Shown piece after piece: positions 11,444 to 24,400 of a stretch of 64,000 bases of DNA. The DNA is taken from the NCBI GenBank assembly GCA_030141605.1, contig JAQGDQ010000357.1, positions 178,686 to 242,685 of the forward strand, read 5' to 3'. The notes beneath the pieces were generated by a model. That model did not search any database and was not told the DNA's origin. It saw only the letters and a program-made list of their open reading frames with translations. How positions within the stretch are numbered: the stretch's first letter is position 1; the number at the start of each line of letters is the position of its first letter. The position numbers and the translations under genes were made by a program. Source of the DNA: Tubiluchus corallicola. Lineage: Eukaryota; Priapulida; Priapulimorpha; Priapulimorphida; Tubiluchidae.

Positions 11444-12494
11444 ATTTGCATTGCATCACAAGGTTAAACGATACCTGTTAATTTTGTGTAACTCTTCTTG
11501 GGCACTTTCACCTTAACTATGAAAACCTTAACTAACCTCAGAAATTTCACCTTAACTTTGAAAATTTTCTGTTATAAACTTTGCTTTACCTTCATACTTG
11601 AATATAGCTTGGTTATTAGACTGACTAACTATATTCCAAATTATATGTTCCATATCTATTATAAAAATGTGTACGAGAAAATTGAAATTAAATTACATCC
11701 TGAAATTGGTCAAGGACTTCTGACCACTCTAGCCATTTTATGAGCAAATTTACTTTTTCTTGTGAAAATGAACATTAATGATCGTGAAGTTGAATTTCGT
11801 AGCCTTGAAGTGTCGCATTCAAATTCACATCACGTTTCTACATGTATTGTCTAACCTTTCTGTCTCTACATTGTTTATATGCGGTGCTTCAAGCAAGTTT
11901 ATAATGTCTATTTCACTTTGCCGTGACCTGAAAACGGAACAGTTTCTGCTGCTTACCAATGTTCATGTACTGTGACTGTTGTCCTAGTCCTAGTTTTATA
12001 GTTTACTTTCAGTCCAAGCATGTGTATTTTTGCCGTGTAAAAGGTGTAGAAAATCATTCAAATGGTTCTTTCCGTTTCATTGATTTTATGTTGAAGGTTT
12101 AATAGAAACGTTCAAGATCTATTTTGCAAGCTGACGTGATATGTGCTTGGCACATACTTGCAGTCATAAATGATGCAATTAAGAAAATTGTATATAAATA
12201 CAAACTTTAATAGTTTTAGGAAAGTGTGAATTGTATTGAGTAGATTTTTTTGTACAGTTTTGCCAGATAATCCACGTGCGACAGTGCTTGTGCAATGTGA
12301 AATTCACAACTTTGTATACATATCATATTGTGGATATTTACATTGAAATTTGTTTTTGGCTTTTATAAGATGACAACAACTGATTTACATTAGTTATTTA
12401 GCTATCTTCCTGTGATTGCTCCTGTTTCTGACTGCAGATGTACGTCTTACAAAACAGGGATTGCTGTTTCAAAGTATTTGTCTCATCATTTTAG
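11444..12494. other. Non-coding upstream of FRS2-like coding exon
   Basis: AT-rich with short chance frames. The stretch ends in a good acceptor (tctcatcattttag at 12,481-12,494), implying that the first coding exon of the FRS2-like gene is preceded by a spliced, non-coding 5' exon somewhere upstream. Confidence 0.4.
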
Positions 12495-12509
12495 CTCAAA
12501 TGACTGACC

Positions 12510-12945
12510 ATGGGTTGTGTGAACTCTAAGGGCGAAGTGGACATTGGTTTACGTACGTTCAATGTGTTTAATGTTAATGACAGCGGCGAGCCGCTGACGC
12601 CTGGAAAGATAGAGATCACAGAGACAGATCTGATATTCTATCCAAACAATCGGGACCCCCTCCGTTGGCCAATGAAATGTCTTCGGCGTTACGGATTTGA
12701 TGACGAACAAGAGGTGTTTTCTTTCGAAAGTGGTAGACGGTAAGTGAAGCATTTTGTCATATAATCACACAGACTTATTATCCAGATGTCGCTCGAGTGA
12801 AGAATTATCTTCTATCCTTCCAAACGTTATCACTGTACATTTCTGACAGTTAGTACATTTCTGATGGGTGGTAATATTTTTGACGGGACCACATACGTCA
12901 ACACAACTATACCAGGAAAATTAGATAACCCACTTTATATAAAGA

Positions 12946-12989
<44 letters not shown>

Positions 12990-15175
12990 GATTAGATTCG
13001 CATTTTAACAATTAAATGTTGTCTTGTAAATTAACAACAGAGTAAAAGTGTTTCACCTCACATTTCAACTGCAGCGACTTGGCTGCCATTTCAGCGTAGT
13101 AGACTGTACACAACATTATGACCAATAGGATAACAATAAACAATATTGTGACCAATAGGATTACAATACAAAACATTATGACCAATAGGATGACAGTACA
13201 CACAGTTTCTACTAGAAAGCACATTTTTATGTTATACAATTAACTAGTAAAATGCTTTGAGCTGCAGTACTATTGTTTAGAAGAACTGTGCGATAGAAGT
13301 GTTGTATCACAGTTACACTGCAAAATTAAGTCATAAATTTTAGCCAATCACAAATGTTTCCTAATGTGGTCAAACTGTGTATTACATATTTACTCTAAGG
13401 CAAAGCCAATAAAACTTGGCATCAGTAGTGCTATTAGGTATTCTCACTCGATCTTGAAATTGACTAATGAAAGTTGATAGGGTCTTATATTAGGTAGGGT
13501 TTTTTCAGTCAGAACATTATATTTCAAGGCTGCTGAATCAGCCAAATTACAATTAGTCGTGGGTGGTACTGGCAGAAGAAAGAGCCATTATGGGATCTTT
13601 GACTTTGAAATGCTTGAATTTCACTTCAAGGTCTATAGAGTTATAATATGATATACATGTCCAGAAAGTTTTGGTCATGCTACTAAACACTTAAAGGGTT
13701 GTTATGGGAAATTATCTTACAAACCTAAGCACTTTCAAATAAGGTTACCCATGCCCTAATTCAGATTAATTAACATCAGCTCAGAAAATTTTGCTTTTAC
13801 TGGTTTTTGAAAGTGAACTCTTATATATTCGAGAACCGGATCAACATTTTACCAGTGCAGTTTACGAATGCTGTGCAATACATTTCAATGGCAAGCTCCT
13901 TTTTGTGGTCAATATTGATAACATGATGCAGATGAATGACGAATCACTACATTTTTTTCTTTTCTGTACAGGTGTTTAACAGGAGCAGGTGTTTTTGCAT
14001 TCCAATGCAATCGAGCAGAGGAATTATTCAACATTCTTCAAGAGTGCATCCAAAATGCAGGTCCTGCTCAACAGGAAACCATGGAAACCAATCTGGCTTC
14101 TCGTAGCACCCCAAATAGCAGACCAGCTTCAATATCTGAGAATCCATCTACTGCTGTGCCTGCACTGCCTCAATACCAGCCAAATGGTGGACTGACGACC
14201 GGTACTGTCGTACAGACTGTGAGTAACATGCCAGTTCCGAGTCCGCAACAAGTTGTGCGTGGCATTCACATTGCACCGCAGAACAGAGACGATGCTGTGT
14301 TGCCACCGCTGCCTCAGGATATTGACGTGGGACATGCGGTGGCTTTGGCAAATTATGTTAATGAAGAGGTATTTTCCTCGAACAGTCCGAATAGTCCCAC
14401 GAGTCCGACTCAAATTCATAATTACGTTAACACACCTGCTGGACCGCAAAGTGACACAGAAAGGCTTCGAAATAGCAGTGATGCTTTGAGTGATGTTGCA
14501 CGTCCCGACAGCGTCGTCAGCGTGAGTAGCCACACCAGCAGTTTTGCACAGCAAAGAGAGAAGAAAAGCTCACTTAGTAGTTATACACAGCAACAAATGG
14601 TTATGAACAACAGCAGATCCTCATCAACTGTGGTACAGTCTGCTCAGACCTCTCAAGAATCTGTCATACAGCGTGCTAGGGAACAGTTTGAAATGTTGGA
14701 TAGGGCTGCTGTTGACGACGTGTTCCTTTTTGAGCAGCGCGAGGATGCGCAGCACATGTACATGAACGTGACGCCTGATGTGTTTCCAAACGGTTTCCAC
14801 CAATCCGACACTGAACGTTGTTATGCCAATGTGCCGTTGGGTAATAAAAATGGTGTCGGCTTAGCAGACTTATCGCCAACATTGCCTTTGTTAGGTGTAC
14901 CACCTCAGGACCACCAAGTTAACTACATTGTACTAGATTTAAGTAAGAATGGCCAAGGATCATCAGAACAACCAACTTGCTCCACAGCCCCAGTTTTGGG
15001 GTCTTTTTCTGAACCTAATTCACCTAACGCGAGAGGTTCTGCTGGAGAAGGGTATACCGTGATTGATTTTGATAGGACAGTCGCATTGTCGAAATCTGCT
15101 AATCCCCGTCTCCACGACGACGATGGCTCGTCAAGAAAAACACGCCATAACAGTACAATTACAAGTCCATTTTAA
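12510..15175 (+). CDS. FRS2: FRS2-like FGF-receptor substrate (PTB adaptor)
   Basis: Two coding exons: 12,510-12,739 and 13,972-15,175 (phase-2 junction), giving 477 residues. The start MGCVNSK is an N-myristoylation signal (Gly2) next to a cysteine, as in vertebrate FRS2/FRS3, which are anchored to the plasma membrane. An IRS-type PTB domain fills about residues 10-112: LRRYGFDDEQEVFSFESGRR in exon 1, then CLTGAGVFAFQCNRAEELFN after the splice. The low-complexity tail carries four YxN motifs (Grb2 SH2 type; Tyr205, 228, 340, 361). It ends with two SHP2-type motifs, YIVL at Tyr395 and YTVI at Tyr438. Vertebrate FRS2 also has four Grb2 sites followed by two SHP2 sites. In that family the PTB domain binds the FGF-receptor juxtamembrane segment and the phosphotyrosines recruit Grb2 and SHP2 to drive Ras-MAPK signalling. 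Orthology to FRS2 versus FRS3 cannot be resolved; in invertebrates a single gene is expected. Confidence 0.93.
12948..12989. repeat. (TTA)n microsatellite
   Basis: About 14 uninterrupted TTA units within the only coding-region intron of the FRS2-like gene. Confidence 0.95.
13111..13200. repeat. Three exact-length 30-bp tandem units with CCAAT motifs
   Basis: Units at 13,111-13,140, 13,141-13,170 and 13,171-13,200 each contain 'gaccaatagga' at the same offset. Each is 30 bp, differing only by substitutions. They lie in the FRS2-like intron (12,740-13,971). The minus-strand reading frame across them is an artefact of the period being a multiple of three. Confidence 0.9.
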
Positions 15176-17810
15176 AAATGGCATAGTGTGTGTTTATACA
15201 AGTTGTATATACTTGAATGGAAAACGAATATAATAAATGTTGTTTGTAGAAATGTAAGTGACTTGTTATCAATGGCACATTTAGTAGTTCAGAATTGCTG
15301 AGCTTGGATGATAATTACTTAATGACAGTATCTAACCTTCACACTTCTTAATGTGGTTTCAAATCTGTGTGACATGTACAGATGAACCACTTTCAGATGG
15401 AGAACTATAACAAAGGCATTATGTTAACGTAGAATGTGTTGTCTGGTAGCACACTATTACTTTAAGATGGTATTTAAAATTTCCATACTAGATAAGACCA
15501 CTTGGTGTTTTTCATTTGCACCTAAGCTATGGTTTTTTACTATGAATGGTAATGTAGCAATGAATGGGCACTTAATTTCGGTTTCAAAACAGTTTATGAC
15601 TGCGGCTGTATTCTAGGTCCACTGCTTAATTTTTCTTTGAGAAATGTGCACTTGTGATGTTTTGGTATAAATGTTTTGAGTAGAAAAGGCAGATTGGTAT
15701 ATAATTTTCAGTTTCGTAATAATTAGTTAACTCATATTTCTATCTCGTATTTGTAAAGAGTAGATGCATAAGTGATATGCCACCATGTGTGTGTGTGTAT
15801 AGTTCACCAAGTGCAACAAGTTCATGTTAGAGAGACGAGTGGTGACTGATTTTGCCAGAAATAGATCTGCTGATCAGCGATCGTTTGACAATGACAACTC
15901 GACAGTCTAAATTTGACATACAGCATACTTTAAACTGAATCATGAACACATCGTATTGTTCATGTTCATTTTATCAGAAAAATTTCGTCATTTTAACAGA
16001 AAATGTTCAATTTCAATCTAGATATATACTGATACAGATATATACTTCTGTATTTCTTCAGCAACTCCTGTAGGTGATATTGATAGCACCAGTCACACAA
16101 ATACGATTTTTTATGTCCTTCTGCGGTTTGAAACGGAAACTGTCATCTTCAATTTTGTTTGCTTTTAAATTCAAATGTAAATTTATATTTGAGTAACTAC
16201 ATCAGAGTTGTATTACCTAATTTGTGAGGCAACTTTGGCACGTTATTTGAACAATAAGTTCTAAGCAAGTGGCATACCGAGTACGTGTAAAAGAAGCAAG
16301 TACTGAGATTCTGTTCCAGGTATTGTGTCCAGTTTATCTAGTCAAATGTAATGCCAAAATATGGAAATGTCTTTTGCAATTATGAAGTGTAAAAATATTT
16401 TATAGAATGTCAGATTATTTGAAAAAGTTAAATGAAAGAGAATCTTAAATGCTTTTTTGTTTAAGCAGTTAGACGACTTGCACAATTCTGGTCTCTTTTA
16501 ACTTCAGTACAATAATGAGTTTCTTTTTTAAGAATTAAAACAGTGTTTAATTTAATACAGTGCACTACTGATACCTGTATTGTCCATGCGCAATTTAGCC
16601 AAAGATTTTAATTGTGATTTTATTAAACATTATTTTTACGCCTTTTCAAGCAGGTAGTTTACATACCATTTAATCAATACATAGAGTATAGTTATTTTAT
16701 GAGAGTATAATAATTATTTTATGAAAACATTGCAGTTATATGTTGTAGCTGAATGTACATATATTGGGTAGATTTTATCATTATTTTGTTTTTTAAAGTA
16801 AAAGATCTCTTATTGTTTTTATGCTGGCAATGTAGTTATTAGGAAAAAGGTTTACTGACGTGTGTTCTCAACTGTTTTTATACTTTTATTTAAAAGCGAT
16901 GCTCTCATGAATAGATATTTGGGCAGTGTAATCAGTTGGCTCAACTGTTTTTGGGCATGTGTGTGCTTTTCAGAGTTATTAAAACTTAAAATTGTGGTGT
17001 CAAGTTGAAACGATTATAACTTTCACAACAAGATGTGTTTATTATTTCCGAATTGTTGGCAGTACCAAAGTTGTATAGTGATATGTAATCATGCCATTTT
17101 AATAGGATTTTATGGGATTTTAATAGGATTTGCATGAAAAATGTTTCATTACTTACTTATTTTTATTTGTGTTAACTTTGATGCTTCACATCAATGCAAG
17201 AAACCCATGTTGGCGACAACTTCTTCGAACCCCAGGTGAGAAGAAAGCAGTATTACTGCAGCAGACTTCTGCCCTTCATAAAGTATTTTTAAAACAGATT
17301 AATTTAGTGTTTGTTTCAGATGAATAATTATGTATATTGATCATTTGTGTTGATATACACAGCACAAAAAATAAGCTACAAGGTAAAACTAGCAGTTTTA
17401 ACTGATATTTATAGTTCACATAACCAAATTTGTCAATATTAATAAAGACTTGATGCTAAGAAAAATAAGGACAGATAGAGTGAGTCTAATCTTAATTAAT
17501 GAGTTTCTACAAACTCGTGAGCTGTACAAAATGTTCCTGCAAATTAATTATTCATCTGGCCTGTGAGAAATTTTGTTGTTTTTGCAAACGGTTTTTTATT
17601 ATTGTAGATCACACTCAGTTTTACTAGTCTTTTTGTTTTTTAAACTTTTGTTAGGAGCAGAACAATGTAGAATGTAAAATGTTATTGCTACAATTCTGTG
17701 TATAAATTTTGATTGGACATTGTGTGAATTGATGAAAATTTGTGTAGTGAAAATGCTTTGCAAAAAAGATGAGTAATACAATTAATAAAATCATTTTATT
17801 TAATATTATT
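15176..17810 (+). other. Likely long 3' UTR of the FRS2-like gene
   Basis: No exon is recognisable here. The first AATAAA is at 15,232-15,237, only 57 bases after the stop. Another (17,784-17,789) lies near the end of the AU-rich stretch. Vertebrate FRS2 transcripts also have long 3' UTRs, so either site, or both, may be used. Inferred. Confidence 0.35.
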
Positions 17811-18475
17811 GTCTTAGAGTCTTTGGTGAATGCGCTTAACAGTCATCATCAAAAATAACACATTTTTATGAGTATGAATGCTACATATTATGAATTTGTT
17901 TTTTTTTTCTTTTACATGGTTGAAAAAAGCAGTTTTACAATCTACGCACTTTTTGTAGGTTCATTCTTTTGTATAACTGTATTTGTGAGCAAAATTATGC
18001 AAAAGTATATTAATGAATGAAAAGTTAATTAAGTTCTGATGAAATTGGGCCATTCATAGAAACATACATGGCCATACCATTTTTAGCGACGTATTATTTC
18101 CGTGTGTGGGAATTTTGAAGAAATAAATTGTAGGTTCATAGACCATTGTTCTTAGGCAACTGTTTGTTTTTTGATTATAAAAAACATGAATTTTTCAACC
18201 TGTTTGTTCTCTGATCTGGTTTATAAATTTATAAAAATATTAGAAATTAACGATAATTATTATTCTAATCTTAAATTAGACCCAATTATCTTTATTTTCT
18301 TGTTAGGAGCAACTATTTAGAGCCTCTGCTAAAAATAAATGTTTAGGAGTCGACTAGATGGCGCAGTCATCTGGCAAACGCTTTCGCCCTCTAGGAACGT
18401 TGCTGCTAACTATTTTGTTTCACGTTTGTGATCGTGTTGTTTGTTTAGTTGAGTTTTAATTTTTCAACCATCAAA
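17811..18475 (+). promoter_or_regulatory. Presumed promoter and 5' UTR of TRIC gene
   Basis: Mostly AT-rich, with a GC-richer patch at about 18,350-18,430 just upstream of the TRIC start codon. That patch is the best candidate for the transcription start. No TATA box is obvious. Confidence 0.3.
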
Positions 18476-21400
18476 ATGGACCAAGAAATGTTTTTGGAAA
18501 TAGCGAACGAGGTGGAAAAGTTGGAGATGTTTCCGTATTTTGAGATAGCACATTATGTTTTGATGTGCATGTATGTTAGAGAGGATGTACAAGCAGGTAA
18601 CTTACTGTATCAATTAGAATGCTTCCCTTGCTTATTACACGTTCATTGTCGTCGCTTCTGGGTTGGTCTGGTGAAAGTTTGAATATCATGAAGAAACACA
18701 CACTTAAAGTAAATTTTGTCCGCATTCTCCACCAACTGGAAAACCTGGTCTGTGCATGCAAAATTTCTAGGTTCACATTTGCGAGTTACGAAGTATGAGA
18801 CACCGAAACTCAGATTTGGCATTTTTGCACATCTTGGCAAAACCGAAGTCGATGTAGCGCGCGAATAGGAGTATTATTCTGAGCTGGAAAAGAGAAGAAT
18901 GAAGGATAAAGTGTGATTCAAAAAATAATTACGTAGCTATTACCTGCTAAAATGCCTTGCAAGACGATGTGATTAGTGCCCCAAATGTTATTGTTAGTAT
19001 TTTCGAAAGCAAATTAATAAATTATAACATTGTTGAATCCAAACATTCATTTATCGAACTAACTGCAAATATACATAAAATTATGTGTTGTTTGCCTCAG
19101 TTTTTGTTTAGAAACTACTAGTTTAGGAAATCAAGCTGGTTACTAGTGCCGACTATGATCATTTAATTTTAGCATATTAAAAGAGGCTGACTTAATGACC
19201 TTTTGATCGGCTCGCTATCCTCTGTCCGTTTTACATTACTAGCAATTAGGCTGTATTTACCTATATATACTATTCAACTACTGCATCCTTACAGACTGGA
19301 AGTGTTTACTGTACATTTGTAAATTGAAGAAAAAATAAATTTCAATTCAATTCAGCGCTCAGCGCCATGTGGCCAGAGGAGTTATTAAGTTTGAGAGGTA
19401 AATTAAGAAAAATATTGATTACAAAGCAAGAACTGTGTTTTATAAAATGTGTAAATGCTTGTGAAACCTGAATATAAAATACAAAAGACCATTGAATGAA
19501 AATGATTATAATTACTACATTGTATTGACTAGAACATACTTAACTACAATGACATTATCTTCTTCTTCATGACATTAGTGACAATTCATATCTAACCAGA
19601 AATAACATTTGTTAGGATATTAGGGGTTATTTTGCAGTTAGACTCCCAGGGATTAATACATGAATTATGGCAGAATTTAAATTATTTTAAGAAGTTGGAT
19701 TGTTTGCACTCAACGACGATGCCTGCATTATGTGTATCCAGAAATAAGCTAAACTGCAAGTGGTTTGGCAATTATTCACAACGTTCCTGAGCTGTGTTAA
19801 TATTAAAAAAATATATTTTTATACTTTTTATTTCAAATCTGTTCGAAAAATTCATCTGTTTTTAACCACATAATTTTCAGAACCAATTAGACAAATAGCT
19901 GAATAATGAAAATGCTAAAATGACTGCGTGCCAGTGAGGTTTTTGTCTTGGAAGTTTTAATTGCAACGTCTCTCTTGCAAGTCCTTACTGGCTCATAGTT
20001 TGTGTGGTCCTAACCAATCCGTCGATAGATTCTAGTCATTGTTTAACATAAATAATTACATTTGTTAACTCTGGCTTTTTGCTATTATAATCTATTCTTG
20101 AGTTGACGTGAGCTAATTTAATTGATCAAATAAAATAACTTTGAGAATTTCTTCATCAGAGTAGAGTTGCACTGACAGAGGAATTTGAAAAATTAACACA
20201 CAACCAATTGGAAAAAGTAATCAACCAGTTACTGCTGATTAATTCGTTGATTATTTAAAAAAATTTGGTAGACCATTCTGTTGAACCCTACTCTTTGCTT
20301 TAATTTTGTGCAATATGTAAATAAATTGTTAATTCAGTATTGAAACTTGATTTTGAATAGCCGACAGAAACACTGTGTCATTTCTATGTTTTTTCTTTAC
20401 TCCACTTTCGTCATCTGCTTTTATTACAAAAACACGAAAACTACTGGTTTTGTTTGTTGCCATTCTTGATAATGCCTTGTAGCTTAAAAAATTAATGGTG
20501 AAATATAGTAAAACAAAGCACAATGTTACAAGCTTGTGTTTTGGGACACCTTTGTTTTCAGTAGGCACTGTGTGTGTAAATAGAAAGATTTCTAGATTTC
20601 TACTGCCGCCATTGTGCGTAACTCGCCAATAAGTATTACATGAATTTACTATCGTAATTCAAGCTGCAAAAAGGTTCAAAGATATTCATTTGTTTAATTA
20701 TCAGGCTTCTTGGCAGAGTATTTTTGATATTTTTAGACTAGTAGACAGTATTTGCAAAAATTGGTCAATAAACTGATTACTAGAGACATAATCGGTAGAT
20801 TACGGATTACTAGAAAATTGTCTGTTATTTGTAAAAACTTATTAAATCAGTGCACCTTTACATTTGAAAGTACCCTCATTGTGTAATTGTGGGCCTACTT
20901 TTTAATATATTTAAGGTACTGAAACTAGAGTACTTACATGTGTATAAATTATACCACGCATGTAGTTTAATTTATGATTATATACTATTCTTGATCTTGA
21001 ATGTCATTGCTCTTGCTACTGCCACACAAGCTGGGTACATCATGTTTATGTTTTATATTCTGTATTTTATTGAGATGTTTTATTTTGTAACACTTCCTGA
21101 TTGAATTAATGCAGTGAATTTAGTGTAAATTTAAAACTTTTTAATATTTCATTGTTAGACAAATACAAAAAAAGCTGTCATACACAGTTACTTCTCAATT
21201 TTATATCCTGCATTTATAAGCTCAAGCACTTGAAAATTGATTGTGAGTTACATCAGAATTTTTTTATAATTTATTTAATTTCGTATTAAGGAACTTTTAG
21301 CCTAATTGTAATGAACATCTCATCTCTTAGTTTATTGAATTGATAATCCCTCATCCTAAAACAACCAAACACATTTGGTGCTAGCTGCTGCACAGTCCTC

Positions 21401-24400
21401 CCGGGCCAGGAATCAAATAGCTCTATACTGTTCTGTGTTAGAGAGGGAAGCCTCTTCAGCCATGGCTATTTTGAGAATTATGGTTTCCCCGTTGGCATTG
21501 CTCTACTGTACATGTTGTCTTAAGTCATTTATTAGCTTCGCCTGTTGCCAAATCATATCGATTTAGAAAGTGGTTTTTCTAGGTTGTAACTGATAATATT
21601 GATTGAACCAAACAAATACTTACACTTTTATTTTAGGTTGGGTCTACATTTATAGTTGTTCTGTGAAATGTGATAATTTTCTGTTTTTTGTAAGTTATGT
21701 TTCAATTACATCTAAATAGGTTGAGTAACCACAAATTTCGAGACACAACAATCTGTTGTTCTCATTTTATGTGCATATTCCTTGTTATGTTACAAAGTTT
21801 TTTAAACTTGAAGAATCATATTGCCTGGGAGTCACTGGATTCAAGGGCTTGTTATATTTTGTAGTCTGTAATATGAATATTTTTTAATTTATTAGTTTTC
21901 AGTATGAAAGAATAGCTGTAACTCTAAAATTAATTATATCAAATTATATAAACTAAATGTACACATCTGTCAATCTTATTTAGTTTAGTCATATAGAACC
22001 TGGCCAAGCTTTAGTCCAATAATTTAAACCAATAATGTTTAAGGATCCCTATATTTATATATATATATATATGTATGTATACATGTATGTAGGGATACGT
22101 ATATATCCCTTAAACCATCTAGCTGGTGAGAACCCTATCCTTTATTGCTGTTTTATTTGATTGACTTGCAGATTCTATAGTAGCAGCGTAGATATAAATG
22201 TACACGTAGAATACAACGTATTAGTTTTCAAGAACTAAGCAGGTATTGTCTGCCTAATGCATACGGGGTTAATGTTTCTGTACTGAAGTTTATAAATGAC
22301 TTACACACACTCGGTGTAAATCATAAGAACATGATGCTGTTGAAACTGGTGCCTCTTGGCATATTAGGATCAAATTAAATAAACACTTTTCTGTAATATT
22401 TCAACAGTGTTAATGATCGTTTTTTTTCTTGTCTCCAGGCACTGCAGTATTTTCCAGGAAACATCCGTTCGCATGCTGGCTTTCTAGCATGATGATGGTA
22501 TTTGCCGGCGGGATTATGACGAATTTTTTGCTGGGTGAATCTGTGCTCACACCGTTAGCCGATCACGAACGACTTGGGCTAGCAACGATATGCTGGTGAG
22601 GCTGGTTCAATGCTTATTGTTTCTCAAGTTTATATTTATAGAAGTTTAAGAAATCTAGAGATCAAAAATTGGATGCCCGAATATTAAAATTATGGTTTTG
22701 TCTGTTGGAATTTGCCATCAAATTTTCTTATTTATACAAAGGAGATAAATACATATACATTATACATGGTACACAATTATTTTTATAAAGCAAGCTTGCA
22801 AGTATTTTATTTTGCAATTGTGGAGTTGAAACTTTTAAAATTTTATAAAAGTGACTGCCAACCTGAAATATATATAGCTCACATTAGCTATAGCTTTTTG
22901 CAAAAGCCTGAATTTTGCAGTTTTTTAAATCATTGCAGAATGAAAAGTAGCTGTACATTTTAAAACTTTTGACAACTATAAATGTAGTGAGTATTGACAT
23001 TGGACAGTTTCTGTAAGTTATCATGATTCACTTGTATGATGGACTCACAGCTAAATGTTTTTATTACAAGATGAAGACTTGTTTCCCTTGGCCATCGTCA
23101 CTACCTAGAAATCATATAATTTTTCTTCACCTTTTTGAATGATATTCCAGCTAATCAAGACGCATTTATTGCTCATATAATCCCTGTCTGAAAAAACAGA
23201 TTTTATTCCTTTTTGACGATAAGACTCTGTACATCGCAGATGGTAATTACTTGTTTCATTTGTCGTTTTGCCTGCAGCTAGACTAAGGAATGTGAAATTT
23301 GTCGTATAAGGCAGAATTTAAGGAATGGTAAAGTAAAAAAGCTGTAAGCTGTTTTACCAAACTAATGACCAACATGTACATGCTGCAGGTACTGGAATAT
23401 GTGGTGATTAGAGCCACTGTCTAGTTATGGCTGTAGCGGTACTATATTAAATATTAGCCATGGAACTTTCATTTGCAAGATAACTATGTTCGAGAAACGA
23501 TTACTCGTGTGTTTGACTCGTAGTGAAACAAGAATGGGGTTGTTAGAATATATTGGTTTCCGTTAGTCCTGAATTCGTACTGCAGAAAGGATATTCTGAT
23601 AAGGATAAGGACAGCAGTAAGCCGTTAGTCACTTATGTTGAGTATCAACTTTAGTGGTTTGAAATTTTGCATCATGGGTTCATGGCTGAGTGTTTTATGT
23701 GAGTGGCTGTCGTGGGTTCAATACTTGATTTAGGCAATATCATACATAAACTTTTTATGTCCTCTGCTGGTTCAGTGGCTTATACTTAGACTGATTGTCT
23801 TGATAAAGAGCTAGGCTGCAATTACAATTTGTAGGTAGTTAGCTATGTTATGTAGTCAAACTTGTTTTATCTCATATTTTTGCATTTTTTACAAAGTGCA
23901 AAAGGTTATCCTGTCTTGCCTTTCTCAATGTCAGTTTTTATGGAAAGTCCGGCTGGTATGGAGGTGAAGCATATTCCGTATCCGCAGTCTGGGATACTTC
24001 ACCATGATAGTTTGGTCTGAAGCTTTCAAGTAAAGGCAACAAGCATCTAGAGTTACCCAGAATGTATTCTCAGTTTCAAGTGCGATGAGCACAAGCAGTG
24101 GGTTCCTATTCTCATAGCTCTGACTTGGTTTTAATAGCTTACAGACTTTTGTAGTGAGACCTGGGAAGGGGGCTATGATCAAGGTAAATAAACAGTAAAG
24201 CAATGTTCTTGTTGAATTTCACATAGCAGAAAAGGTTTTCAGAGATGCATTGTTGTGGTCAGTTTATTTGGAGTGAACATGTTCGTTGAGTGTAAACGAT
24301 TGTTTCGGCTATCATAGTCATTTTCAATACTATAAATTAAGCCAAAAAAGGAATAATTAGTACATTAATGATACTAAAATACAAAGGCATAAAGTGTCAA

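Noticed and set aside
13012-13239. Minus-strand hydrophobic ORF (VILLVIM-type repeats)
   Set aside because: The apparent transmembrane repeats are just the 30-bp tandem repeat, which preserves frame because its period is a multiple of three.
14129-14554. Minus-strand ORF of 141 residues opposite the FRS2-like second exon
   Set aside because: It is a shadow of the strongly coding plus strand, with no motif and a basic/cysteine-rich composition typical of antisense frames.
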